Assembly (NCBI GenBank): GCA_000467715.1
Contig: AJFK01000065.1
Location: forward strand, 62,001-126,000
Source: Hysterium pulicare CBS 123377
Taxonomy: Eukaryota; Ascomycota; Dothideomycetes; Hysteriales; Hysteriaceae
Reading direction: 5' to 3'
DNA length: 64,000 bases
The translations under genes were made by a program, and so were the position numbers. The notes below the pieces were generated by a model, which was not told the origin of the DNA, did not search any database, and was given only the letters and a program-made list of their open reading frames with translations. Numbering within the stretch: the first letter of the stretch is position 1; the number at the start of each line of letters is the position of its first letter. Positions 1 to 10,429 of this stretch are shown here, one piece after another.

Positions 1-600
1 CAATGGCACGGATATAGTCTGGATGAGCCTCGAATGAAGTGACCTTTTCCGATGTGTTGTAGTTGTAGACGCGCAATTGGAAGTCATCGGAGCCTGAAAA
101 TATAACTTGTTAGGATGTCGAATGGTGAGAATGCCTCCAGAGATTCCATCTCACCGGCGACAATCCAATTCTTCCGAGCAATAAATCGACCTGCTCTCAC
201 AGGTACGTCGGTGAGCTCGAACGTTTTAACAATCGATTGCGATACAAAAGACCAGATGTGAACGTGTCCTATCCCTGTCAGCATTTCTTCCCTTTCACTC
301 ACGCAATCGGTGCTCCGCATACCGCTATATAGGGTGGTAAGGATCCATGGCTCGGTAGGATGAAAGTCTTGCAATTGCAATTAGAGATTGTAGATATTTA
401 GAGCGATGCTTTGAAATACCAATTCCTGGGAGTAGATTAGTACGAATCGCTTGTAGCTGATATATTGTGCAGCTCACCTTTGACCCTCTCCGACCGCGCA
501 AAGAGCTGTCTCTACAGTGTCAAAGCAATGTCAGTAAATAAGTTGCCTTCCAAGTGACTCGTTCAGATTGCGGAAACCGCACCTTTACATCTAAACGCAT
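1..600 (-). CDS. sec27: Coatomer subunit beta' (COPI), 5' part
   Basis: This is the N-terminal part of the COPI vesicle-coat WD40 subunit beta', which works in Golgi-to-ER retrograde transport. The gene runs off the left edge. Exons read as 583-600, 478-511, 420-425, 323-367, 155-268 and 1-93, and all phases agree. The product begins [18 protein letters not shown] and continues with [16 protein letters not shown], then [16 protein letters not shown], then [14 protein letters not shown] and [10 protein letters not shown]. This is the near-invariant start of Sec27/COPB2, covering roughly the first two WD repeats of the first propeller. The third coding exon is only 6 bases long; it supplies the conserved Gly-Ile before DFHPTEPW. 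The gene is intron-dense at its 5' end, as is common for fungal orthologues. Identification is firm; the exact splice sites are inferred. Confidence 0.93.
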
Positions 601-1828
601 CTTCGCGGCCTATAGTGAGTTATGGTGGAGGGGTTATTTAGAGACGTGGCTAGAAGCAGCCAGTCGAAGGTGCGAAAGTTAAACTTTCTGACTTATTAGG
701 GGGGGTATCCTTTAGGAAGTCCGAAGTCCAGGTCAGAAAGGTAGTTTGGCGCGAGGTTGTGGGATTCGGGGCAATACTCCCATACAGACAATAACTCGCG
801 GTGTTCTCTGTGCTCTGGGTTCTGTTGCCAAGACTTCGCTCCTGCCAAATTTGGCAGCTTTCGAGAAAGCCTCAGGGCTTGGCTGTTGATTTCTGAGCCA
901 GTACATAAACTTCTATGTCCCCCGAATTTTCCCCTTTTGCCTCCTGATTGTGGATAGTCAGAGAATCAAAATAGGGTAAAATTTGATAACCAATATATGA
1001 ATGCAATATTCCAGAGAGGCTAACCAGGTTTAACATTCTATTTTCCTACTCGACTGATCAATTTTAACTTTGTTGTGTGTTCCTCGAACTCAATAGCTCC
1101 TCCGTGGGAACTACCCAGCCCTAAGTACAGAGTCAAGCCATAAATAAAACTAGAGGCTATTAACAATGGATTTTCTCAGACACTTGATTATACAGTTGGC
1201 ATCGTCCATTACGTTGAAGGGTTGAATGTACATAACTACGGGTGAATACGAATCTGCATTGTACATAAGACGTCACCATAGAAGCTCCCGAAATCGGTGG
1301 TAAACAGTTTTTTAATCTCTCACACACACTCTCTCAACTATGTACTTCTGTCCTCACACCTGATGACCTCCACATCCACATCCATGCACACGATGAAGAC
1401 CAGATCCTTCCTCAACACCTCAATCACCCCAAATGGTCTAGCTGGATAGCATAGACTGGTATCTAAGAAATGAAAAGGAGAAAAGAAACTAGATAATAAA
1501 AGTGCTTATGAGAGGTAGACTGATGAGTGAGAGTTCTGAACATTAACTAGAAAAATTTGTGGCTCCGACCAGCTTAGACCAGCATGGCCAGACAATAGGC
1601 CGCTCAACATGGTGCAGAAAGAATTCCCGTCGCCGTGGCATGGGTCCACGTGAGGGTGAGAGGAAACTACGCAGGAAGGATTACAATCCTTTCTTGTGCG
1701 TTTCCCCAGAAGGAAGAAAATACATCACCCTCGTCCTGCCACGTTCCGGAGTATGATACAATTACACGTAACCTCGTGCAGAAGGTGCGGGAGTCGTGTC
1801 CGTTCGAAATACATTTTTAGTTGAAACT
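601..1828. other. Intergenic: sec27 promoter and msb2 3' flank
   Basis: No credible gene is seen. The right part should hold the msb2 3' UTR (msb2 is on the minus strand) and the left part the sec27 promoter. There is a CA/CT-rich run near 1320-1335. Short ORFs of 60-66 codons occur, but they show no domain or splice support. Confidence 0.5.
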
Positions 1829-4800
1829 TCAGTTCCAGCCAAGAGAGTTCTCGGCCATTACAGGCGCTGATATTTGGGCCGTTCGGATACTGCGACCGTT
1901 GCTACTACCACTTCCCCCGCTTGTCCGGCTGTCGCGACCGCCAGGCGTAGTACGCCCAGGACCGCGTGCGCCCGACATCCAAGCACCTCCAGTCATAGAA
2001 CCACTGCCATAGCGACTGTTGGTAGGAACAGAGCTCGTTCTTCGATGCGCTATCTTCCGGTTTCTATATCTGCGAGCGACGAAGAACATGGCCGCCCCAT
2101 ATGCGATAGCACCTGCGACGGCACCAATTCCGATAGCCGCGCTTGTGGGATTCACTTTGTAGCTGCCACCGGCATCACCGCCCATAGCCCCGCCATCTCC
2201 GTATCCAGAGGTAGCCGTAGAAGATGGGTTTCCTGACTGAGTCGGATTTCCATCAATGGGCAGGGAGCCGGCCAACAGAGGAATGGCAGTGTTGATCAGA
2301 GAGGTCAACGTATTTACGGTCTCGTTCTGGTTATGCCAAAGGGCATCCGGGGGATTGGTCATTTGCGGCAGTAGCTTGGCATATTGGTCCTCGGAAAGGT
2401 AGAACAGTGCTAGAGTCGTGATGAAACCCAAAGAGCGAGTAGTGTCGTAAGGCTTTAGTGTATTCATCGTTACTTCGTTCTCCGTGATGTTCAGAGCATC
2501 CGAAATAGCTATTGGAAGATAATAGAATATCTGGTATGCAGCATCAGAAGAGAGGACGAAATTATAGTTCAGACCCCACTTGAATCCAATTTGGCACAAG
2601 GTGGTGTTTGGAGGCTGTGGTGGAATATTGCCATCTGGTGGGCGGATAATCTTCGGCAGGCTGGAAGGAATACCACTCATGGTGGCTGTTGGGGTTGGCA
2701 CTGTTGAAGGTTCTTGGGCGATACTTGTAGGCACTTCGAGAGAAGTTGCACTATCGGTTCCAGTGGGCAAAATGGTATGAGGATTCGGCGTTGGTGTGTA
2801 CGTGAAAGTTAATTGCAGGCTTGTGTCTGGGGCAGAGGTCAGGACTGGCGGCAAGCTTGACGGCGTAAGCGACGGAGCACTGGAAATTGGGACTGGAACG
2901 GTCGCTTCGCTCGTGGCATTCGTAGGGTTGGGAGGAACTACTGTTTGAGTTAAAGAGCTAACAACTGAAGCAGGACCGCTAGAAGCGGGAACACTAGAAA
3001 CAGGCGAAGCAGTGGGTTGGGTTGTGATTCCTGTGGCTGAGATTGATGCGGGAGGCACCACAGTTCCAGTCGTCGTTACAACAGGAGCTGATGACGTTGC
3101 AATAGGAGCCGATGATGCTGCAATGGGAGCTGAAGACGTTGCAATAGGAGCCGATGACCCTGGAACGGAAACGGGGATACTGCTCAAAGCCGTGCCGGGA
3201 GGGATAGATGTGCCGCCAGATAGGAGAGACGAGAAGTCAGAAGATAGTGGAATTGGTGCCGTGATTCCAGATGGTGTGGGTATAATTGATGTGATGGCTG
3301 ATTGTAATGAAGATTGCACGCTGGCCAGAATGCTTGATATTGGAACCGGTGGAATGATGGGAGCAGTCACGGTGGGAGAAGCAACGATGCTGGATACTTC
3401 TGATGCAATAACAGATGCGACGCTGGAAGCGATGCTTGAGATGACGCTCGGAACATCGGGAATCGATGTAGGTACTTGACCTGCAACAGAAGATACCAGA
3501 CTGCCAACATCAGAAGTCAAGACTGAGATCACGCTTGACAACTCGGATGCAATACTGGGTAAGATCGGGGCAACTGTTGGCGTGACACCTGCGGGTGTGG
3601 AAGTTGGGACGACAGCGGAGCTGGCCACACCCGACGACGCAATGACACCGCTAAGAGTTGGAGCAACTGCTCCACTGGTAAAGTCGGTCGGTTGTACTAT
3701 TGAGGAGAGCTCTGAGACCAACGAAGATACCACTGACGGAAGCAGGGGCACAACTAGGCCAGTGGAGGAAGCTGTGGGTGCTTCGCTAATTCCAAGGGCT
3801 GTAGTAAGGCCAACAATGATTCCAGTAGGTTGAGAAGCCGATGGAATCGCAGATGATGCCAGAACGTTGCTAGTAGGAGAGATAATACTAGCGGGCAAAG
3901 CTCCAGTCGAACCGACTCCATCAGTGCTGGACGCTGCCGCAACCGAGCTGGGAATGCCATCAGTCGGTCCAAGGCTAAGGGGAGAGGCGCTTGGAAGCAC
4001 GATGCTGGATGGCAGAATGCCGGTGGAAGCCAGTGGCACTGAGGTTGGTAACGCAACGGAGGATGGAAGGACAATGGATGCAGGTACTCCACCTGTTGAA
4101 CCCAACAATGTTCCGATCAAAGGGACAACGACTGACGAGTCGGCGGATGTCGGCTGAACGATAGAAGCTGGTACTCCGCCCGTAGAGCCCACAGCAGAAA
4201 CCGCAGATGAGCTTGGCAAGACAATAGAGGAAGGAATGCCACCGCTAGAGCCGACCAAAGAGTTGACTGCGGAGCTTGGTAGTACTATTGAGGAGGGCAC
4301 GCCAGCGGTGGAGCCAACCACTGAATTGACTGCTGAAGTCGGGAGCACGATGGAGGAAGGGAGGCCTCCAGTTGAACCAAGTGCTGAATTTGCCAAAGAA
4401 TTGATGCCACTTACAAGCGGATCATTTGACGAAGCTACGCTGGCAGCCGAAGCAGAAGTGGGAATGACAACCGAAGACGGCAAGCCAGCGGTGGAGCCTA
4501 CAGCGGCCGGGGACGACACAAATATGCTGCTGGAGGGAATGGGGATTGGCGGTGGAGGTGTATAAATGGATACAGAACTTGACGCGGCTGTCCCAAGTGG
4601 TACGGAAGCGACACTAGGAATTGCTGTAACAGTGATCTCGGTGATGATCGTAGTCGTAGATTGGTCGCTGCTGGATAATAAAGTGCTACTAGCGGACGAA
4701 GTACTGTTGACTGATGACGAGCTGCTTGCTGCCTCCGAGTTCGGTGGGTTGAAAAAGCTTGCAAAGAAAGATTCCAGGTCAGATGTGCTTTCCCTTGTTT

Positions 4801-5023
4801 TCAAATCCGGTGTTTCCGATGAGGTCGCCGCTGGAGGCGTCGATGATGGCGCGGTAGAGTTTGTCACTATTTGGCGCTTAATATGACGCGGGAAGTAGTA
4901 TTTTGGTCTTCCTTCTGTTTGCTGTGGGCCTGGAGCAGGCATGGCTTCCGCCGTTGTGAGCATTGGACCAGAAAGGCTGGCCACCACCAGCACTGCGCTC
5001 CATATTGTTGTATAACTCCGCAT
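1829..5023 (-). CDS. msb2: Signalling mucin Msb2-like, single-pass membrane protein
   Basis: A 1064-aa uninterrupted frame. It opens with a signal peptide (MRSYTTIWSAVLVVASLSGP, cleavage probably near TAEA). About 750 residues of Ser/Thr/Pro-rich mucin sequence follow, with degenerate repeats of the type STGGLPSSIVLPTSA between roughly residues 210 and 370. A conserved juxtamembrane domain then begins near PNTTLCQIGFKWGLNYNF and includes LKPYDTTRSLGFITTLAL. A transmembrane helix (AIGIGAVAGAIAYGAAMFFV) precedes a basic cytoplasmic tail of about 80 residues ending SAPVMAENSLGWN. This order, the membrane-proximal domain and the tail match Msb2, the osmosensing and surface-sensing mucin upstream of Cdc42 and MAPK cascades in fungi. 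In plant pathogens Msb2 contributes to appressorium formation; whether that applies here is unknown. The long upstream region could hold a complex promoter. Confidence 0.88.
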   Translation of the reverse strand: MRSYTTIWSAVLVVASLSGPMLTTAEAMPAPGPQQTEGRPKYYFPRHIKRQIVTNSTAPSSTPPAATSSETPDLKTRESTSDLESFFASFFNPPNSEAASSSSSVNSTSSASSTLLSSSDQSTTTIITEITVTAIPSVASVPLGTAASSSVSIYTPPPPIPIPSSSIFVSSPAAVGSTAGLPSSVVIPTSASAASVASSNDPLVSGINSLANSALGSTGGLPSSIVLPTSAVNSVVGSTAGVPSSIVLPSSAVNSLVGSSGGIPSSIVLPSSSAVSAVGSTGGVPASIVQPTSADSSVVVPLIGTLLGSTGGVPASIVLPSSVALPTSVPLASTGILPSSIVLPSASPLSLGPTDGIPSSVAAASSTDGVGSTGALPASIISPTSNVLASSAIPSASQPTGIIVGLTTALGISEAPTASSTGLVVPLLPSVVSSLVSELSSIVQPTDFTSGAVAPTLSGVIASSGVASSAVVPTSTPAGVTPTVAPILPSIASELSSVISVLTSDVGSLVSSVAGQVPTSIPDVPSVISSIASSVASVIASEVSSIVASPTVTAPIIPPVPISSILASVQSSLQSAITSIIPTPSGITAPIPLSSDFSSLLSGGTSIPPGTALSSIPVSVPGSSAPIATSSAPIAASSAPIATSSAPVVTTTGTVVPPASISATGITTQPTASPVSSVPASSGPASVVSSLTQTVVPPNPTNATSEATVPVPISSAPSLTPSSLPPVLTSAPDTSLQLTFTYTPTPNPHTILPTGTDSATSLEVPTSIAQEPSTVPTPTATMSGIPSSLPKIIRPPDGNIPPQPPNTTLCQIGFKWGLNYNFVLSSDAAYQIFYYLPIAISDALNITENEVTMNTLKPYDTTRSLGFITTLALFYLSEDQYAKLLPQMTNPPDALWHNQNETVNTLTSLINTAIPLLAGSLPIDGNPTQSGNPSSTATSGYGDGGAMGGDAGGSYKVNPTSAAIGIGAVAGAIAYGAAMFFVARRYRNRKIAHRRTSSVPTNSRYGSGSMTGGAWMSGARGPGRTTPGGRDSRTSGGSGSSNGRSIRTAQISAPVMAENSLGWN

Positions 5024-7876
5024 GGTGGACTATTAAGTTGAATCTAATTCGGGGTATATTGCTTCTTGAAGAAGTTTCGAGATAATTGTGGGGTTGAAGG
5101 AGACTGTTTCAAGTCAGAGAGAGCAGATATTCAAATTTGAAACACACCTACGCACTGTCAATGGTCGGGATATAAACGAGTGTACTTGACGAATCAAGAA
5201 AAATGAATGGACCTGAATAGAATTCCACTGTTAGAATCTACTTCATGACTGACGTTGGGCACAAGAATGATGATCGTCTAACGACCGCTTCTATGGAGAA
5301 TGACACAGTAAGCATGAGGGAAAGACTCACTAGACTGTCAGCGCAGCTAGGATATAGACCAACGGTCCAGAAGGAGTTGGCAAAATTGTCAATGAGCAGG
5401 ATGGTTCAGATATTGCAGCTACGCCGTCATCTTCGACGACTGTAGAACGCACTTTCTGTATTCGAATGAGGAAAGTCGTGTGCCGCAGGGTGGTCGTAGA
5501 GAGTTGATGGCAACCTTACTCTGACGCTAATTCGACTTCAAGGCGTTCACCCGCGACAATGGACCCAAGTCGCTGTGGCTGTCGTTGAAAACAAAGGAAC
5601 CGTCCACGTTATTTCCTCGCAAACAAAGGCGGTATGTCGGCGATCCCAGGGACTTCAACAAGCTTTTCCAGCTCTATGGCCACCGAATATCTTTCAGGTA
5701 CCTGAGTCTTTGTTCTTGGCCCTCGCGGAGGCTTCGAGACGGCTGATGGATCGGCGAGAAGGTGACTTGAAAGTGTGGGCAATGACTGGACTTGTTTCGA
5801 AGGCGACAGAACGAGTGGCGTCGAGTTTGGAGAAGACAACGATCGAATTACAGCCGTGAGAATGAGAAATCGCAAATGAACGGTCGTGATTCACTGGGAA
5901 TCTGAGTGAAATGAGCGTGGCCTGCGAGGCTTTCGTCGGGGAAACAACGGTCAAAGGGAGAGGTCGAAAAAGAGAGCTGCGACGGCGGTGTATGCGCGCT
6001 GCGACTGAAGATGCCCGCAGTGCTACGATCCGGTCGAGAATTGTCCAAGGGCGCGGGAGAGGAGAGAGGGTGAGGATGGCGAGGCGAAGGTGAGAGGGCG
6101 GGTGGTGAAGGAAGGGGAGGCGGATCAGGTAAGATGAGGCCGAAGCACGAGTGGCCTAGCCGGTGGGCGGGAAGGTCACTAGAGACCGGGTACTCAGGTC
6201 AAGGGCTGGCGCACAAAAGTCGCTAATACTTCTCCCTGCAGGCCTGCCGTGCCTTGCGGACTCTGTTCTTCGCCCTTCATAAAACGGCTGCCATCGATGG
6301 GCAGTTTTGGCGTTCGCAATCAATAGCGCGACAGAGGTCGGCGCTTAGTTACGAACGGGAGGAGGGTGCGATCTGGCACGCTCGACGGGCGAGAATGGAG
6401 AGGCGGAATAACAATGGCAGTGCGGGCAGTACTGGGAGGGCTGGTGTGTCTTTCTATCTCGGGCGTGCAACTCAGGTTGCCCAGCGCAGGCGTTTCCTCT
6501 GCGATTAATTGAGCACAGGGAAGACCATGTTTCGCAGAGGCAGTGCACAAGCTGTTGTTTGATGAAGAGCAGCCGTGTAGGGGTCTCGCAGCCCGGCCAT
6601 GGGGGGACCTTGCCAGCGCCGCGCCGCCTCTCGGTGATTTTAGAGGAACGGCCCTGGCGAGGCCAATGGCACCCCCTTTTGCCCCTGCACCTCACCACGA
6701 CATGCAATTTCGGATGCCGCCACGCTGCCCTCCATCTCCAGCATCCCCAATCAATGGCTCGGCGTCGCGGCCTGTGCCCTTCACCACCAAATTATCCATC
6801 TTGACTCCCTTGGACGCTCTGTCAGGCGGCTGTTTGTCCTCTCCATGTGCGCTTCAGCCGTTGAATGCTCGTCACGCCATCACAGACACGCTCCAGTTAC
6901 ACCCAACTTATTCTCATGCCATTCCGGCTTGCTGCGTCCTGGTGCAACTCGACCCCGTCTGACCAACGCCTGCTGCAAGGCTCTTTATTGAGGATGCAGC
7001 CACTCCCCCAGTCGTCTCAAACCGTCACGCGTGTGCACGATTCTGTAGAGGGTGCGGGCCTCTGGTTCCTGACATGGACTGCAGGTCCGGGGCTCAAGTG
7101 GCCGGTTGCCTCTGCCTTTTCTGATCTGCATCCCAATCTTTCACCTTCTCCGCTGCAGCTTGCTGTTGAATTCTTCTCACTTATGAAGAATTGAAGAAGT
7201 TTAGGACCATAGGACTACTCACCCCGGAGACGGCTCTCGATCTTGCAACTTCATTCGACCGTTCTCGGTTCTCCACGGTAGCATTTGCTGTAGGGCAACA
7301 CGTCCCGTGAGTATTACCGGAAACCTTCCAGCCTTCAACATCAGACTTCCTTCAAACATTGGAGGCTGCTGACTTGCTTATTTGGTAGTCGGACATTGCT
7401 CCCTTTGGCGGCGGGAAAGCCTTCAAGTTCTCCTCTTTCGATAAATTTGCTTCGTTTCACTTGTTTCGCCTTTTCGTTTCGAGCTTTGATTGTGGACTTC
7501 TCCTTCGCTTCTGTTTCATCTTTTCGCTTCGAGGTTATATGTGGCTAAATCCGGAAGCAGCTCTCAAAAATGGTCGACGCTCTTCCCAAACTTGACTTTG
7601 TCTCCGGAAGTTTCTCCTGGGCCTTCGTCTTAAGACAACGAAGCCTATCAAAACTTCAGCTCATTCGTCCTCATGAAGAGTAGTCAACCCGACGAACGTC
7701 TAGTCTTGTAATTATGGTCAAACACAGGTTCACACATCAGATGCTCCGTTCTCGTAAGATCACGAGAAAAGTATCATTCTCGACCACAGCGTTACTTAGC
7801 CATAGCAAGACAGCGCAAAAGCAAGCTAGATTTCATCACACAAAGCAATCTTAACAGCGTTAGCACACAAGGCGCG
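5024..7876. other. Long non-genic stretch upstream of msb2
   Basis: No long conserved coding region is seen. Weak items: a 66-codon ORF at 5245-5445 (+) rich in Arg and Leu, with a helical look; a possible spliced frame at 5542-5859; and GC-rich open frames on both strands around 6250-7200 that look like chance ORFs. A pyrimidine-rich tract at about 7380-7560 carries near-repeats of TTTCGTTTCGAGCTT and TTTCGCTTCGAGGTT, typical of fungal promoters or 5' UTRs. Part of the stretch is presumably the msb2 promoter and leader. Confidence 0.4.
5542..5859 (+). CDS. Weak spliced ORF, unknown
   Basis: A strong-looking acceptor (CTGACGCTAAT branch region, then TTCAAG) ends at 5541. It is followed by an open frame to GTATGT at 5632. 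An acceptor TTTCAG near 5699 rejoins the same phase and the frame runs to a stop at 5859. The second part reads as an amphipathic, charged segment (for example EASRRLMDRREGDLKVW). No start codon in phase was found upstream and no family is recognised. Minus-strand frames are also open here. It may be a chance arrangement or the 3' end of an unannotated gene. Confidence 0.15.
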   Translation, partial: GVHPRQWTQVAVAVVENKGTVHVISSQTKAVCRRSQGLQQAFPALWPPNIFQVPESLFLALAEASRRLMDRREGDLKVWAMTGLVSKATERVASSLEKTTIELQP

Positions 7877-8383
7877 ATGACACATCAGTCTCTCACACCC
7901 TCAACCGGGCAAGAACTTCAACATCGTAAGTGAAGCTATGATTCCATACCCTTCTAATTATTACAGATTTTAACCGCAGTCTCGAAAACCTTGCCCCATT
8001 TGTTCGAAGTTGCGTCCTGTCTCGCGATTTCAATCCGAAGGGAGGAGAAGACATCTCGAGCAGGCCCCTGACTGATCAGCTTACTGATTTAGCTACACCT
8101 TTGCTTCACTGCCTGCTGACTATGTAGGTTCCTCCGAAGATGTTGCCTGTCAACTGTCATCCGAACATGCAAGAATAATTTGTCCATATTATGTCTTGGC
8201 GTCGGCCCCTCATATCAACATTAGCATTTTACTCACTCTAGCGCTTGGTATGCAAATAAACGCAAGCGTGCTCGTAGCTCTGCATCGTGGCATCATCCTA
8301 TTCATCACTGCAAAGAGCACCGACGTTCCCGTGGAGGAAACACCTCCTACCGTACCTACAGACGGCTCCCTCTAGCCAGATGA
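7877..8383 (+). CDS. Candidate small three-exon gene, unknown
   Basis: An ATG at 7877 opens a frame that ends at a textbook 41-base intron (7926-7966: GTAAGT donor, CTAAT branch, TTACAG acceptor). The frame stays open in exon 2 (7967-8123), which encodes a stretch including LENLAPFVRSCVLSRDFN. A second possible intron (8124-8241, GTAGGT to CTCTAG) leads to an exon ending at 8383, for a 115-aa product. Without the second intron the frame stops at 8127. A different exon-3 frame (TDVPVEETPPTVPTDGSL) looks more protein-like but is out of phase with this splice. The first intron is the best evidence that this is transcribed. No domain is recognised. Confidence 0.27.
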
Positions 8384-10050
8384 TACAATTCCAAGAGCTC
8401 CTCACGCATGCTCGCTAGTCGTCTTATCTCTCTACCGTTTGCTAGATATAAAAGAAATTTTGTCGGATGCTCCTGAGTGCCTTTGTTCTGATTGGGGCAT
8501 GGCCTAAAACTCGCCACCCATTGCGATGCAAAATGAAGTTCGAATTCGGATTCTCCCTATCCGAACTTCTTTCATTGACGTTATTACCAAACCCTTTACG
8601 CATTCCCTTTAGCCTTGTTCTCGCCAGTTGTGTGGCGTGGTGGACACGTATGCGGGCAAGTTGTTGCTTTCCAGATTCCTATGCTAGTATATGATCATCG
8701 TTTAGTATTACCGATTCAACGATAGCAATAGTTGTCCCCTCGTATTTGCAAGATACACTAGGCGCGATACTATCCACACGGGTCTAGCATATCTCTACTA
8801 CATTGGAAAGGCTCAATATCCCTCCTAAAGTATGATTTTTATCTTACAACGGCTCCAAAAAAAATCGGCGGCGTCACATTAAAAGACAGAAACTGCTAAG
8901 TAAAGATGGCTCACTTCGAAAGCATGCTTTCTAGGCTTAGGCAATGTCGAAACGGCTGTTCGACTCGAACAACAACAACGGCTTTCGTCACATCATTATA
9001 CCAGAACGTATATGGTACTTCTCAAAGTCAAGGTGTCTCCAACATATCATTTGCTAGTCAGGTTCTCCGCTTATAGAAACGAAACCAGAAACATTTTACC
9101 CTGCAACCATCATTTTGAATTCAAATCAATCTCGCATAGAACCTTTTTGTGGGACCCCTTGCCCTGCACTATTTCTTCGAACTTCATGCATGGATGACCT
9201 AGTCTGGTTCAATTACTTCATAGTCCACCTTCCTCGCCCTAATTATGCCAATAAGAAATCCTCACAATATTTGGAATAGACTATTATAGTCCACTTTTCG
9301 TTAAGGTTTCTTTCGTCTTGTCATCTGGTTCCGATTTCTTGCCTCTCCAAAACGAAACAAAGAAGATGACGCAAGGTTAAGGGACATCACGCGTCCCGAT
9401 CCAAAAGCCACGATATGGTTTGACGCGCTTAAGGACGCATTACAATCTATCGTCATAACCCCACCGCTCGACATCATGCGCGACTTCGAAAGGATTTGCT
9501 AGGTTCTGGAAAGAAAAGCTTGGCTGGCATCCCGGCCAAGGTGAAACACGGAGACTCGACTTAATACGTGTCACGCCTCTTAGTGCTCACTAGCAGGTAA
9601 GCAGACACCATGACAGCAATATTTTTCCTTTGAAAAGTGCCGATTGTTGATGCTGTCCGATTAGCTGGCCGGCAGCAAAAAATCTGCAGAAGGCCTGCTC
9701 ATGTTGTGGACATAAATCAAGTCTCCTAATCCTGAGTGTTCCTTCTATCCAGCAAATTGCATCGGGGCTGATGCAATAGTACGTAATCATATAAAATCCT
9801 CCTATTGTTGCATTCCGACACCAATTGTAACCTTCTGTGTAAGCATATCTCTCTCACCTGATCCTGAATCCTGCATGAGCTCCTTTAGGATGCGGGTATG
9901 TTGCTTGTAAGCCTAATCCTCTTGAAAAGAATACGTGCAAGGGCTTTATATATACTTAGGCACTTTCTGGATTGGCTTGACGAGGGCAACTGGCTTTAAT
10001 GACGTTCACCAAGTCCAAACGAACTCTGCACACCCCTAGGACTGGAGTTG
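8384..10050. other. Non-genic stretch
   Basis: No credible gene is seen. A 75-codon ATG ORF at 8467-8694 (+) is Leu- and Cys-rich with a hydrophobic middle but lacks any support. Other frames are short. Confidence 0.4.
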
Positions 10051-10429
10051 ATGGAGCTACAGGTCAGACCTTTCACGATTAGTTGTCAGATGTACAAAGG
10101 TATAAGATTTACAATTTACATGCTCCATTGTTACGTGCACGTCCTGTTAACAATCTACGAGCAACATACCCGCATCTCTCCTTTAGCAGCCAGGAGACAT
10201 GTTCCAGATCTGCACCGCGGTTGGACCACGTCGGAGCACGATATCGATCTCAGCGACGTGATACTCCCAGCGATGAACATTGAACAACTCGAGTCAACCG
10301 CCTCCGCACAAGGTAGCATAGAACATATGTCTACGTAAGCTCTCCATCGTTGTGCTAATACTTGCATATATTTGACTTTTACTGTTACTTTCTCATAGTC
10401 AGCAACACTATGAGAATGATAGCAGCTGA
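10051..10429 (+). CDS. Candidate small spliced gene, unknown
   Basis: An open frame from ATG 10051 reaches a GTAAGC donor at 10335. A 64-base intron with a GCTAATAC branch point and a CTCATAG acceptor ends at 10398. The frame then continues in phase for nine codons (QQHYENDSS) and stops at 10429. The acidic 3' portion (including SEHDIDLSDVILPAMNIEQL) looks like genuine protein, while the first 45 codons are Cys/Tyr/His-rich and may not be coding, so the true start could lie on another exon. No family is recognised. Confidence 0.22.

Noticed and set aside
3012-4886. Plus-strand ORFs of 83-155 codons
   Set aside because: They lie antisense to the repetitive Ser/Thr/Pro-rich msb2 coding sequence; their Gly/Glu/Thr-rich translations are reverse-complement shadows of the mucin repeats.
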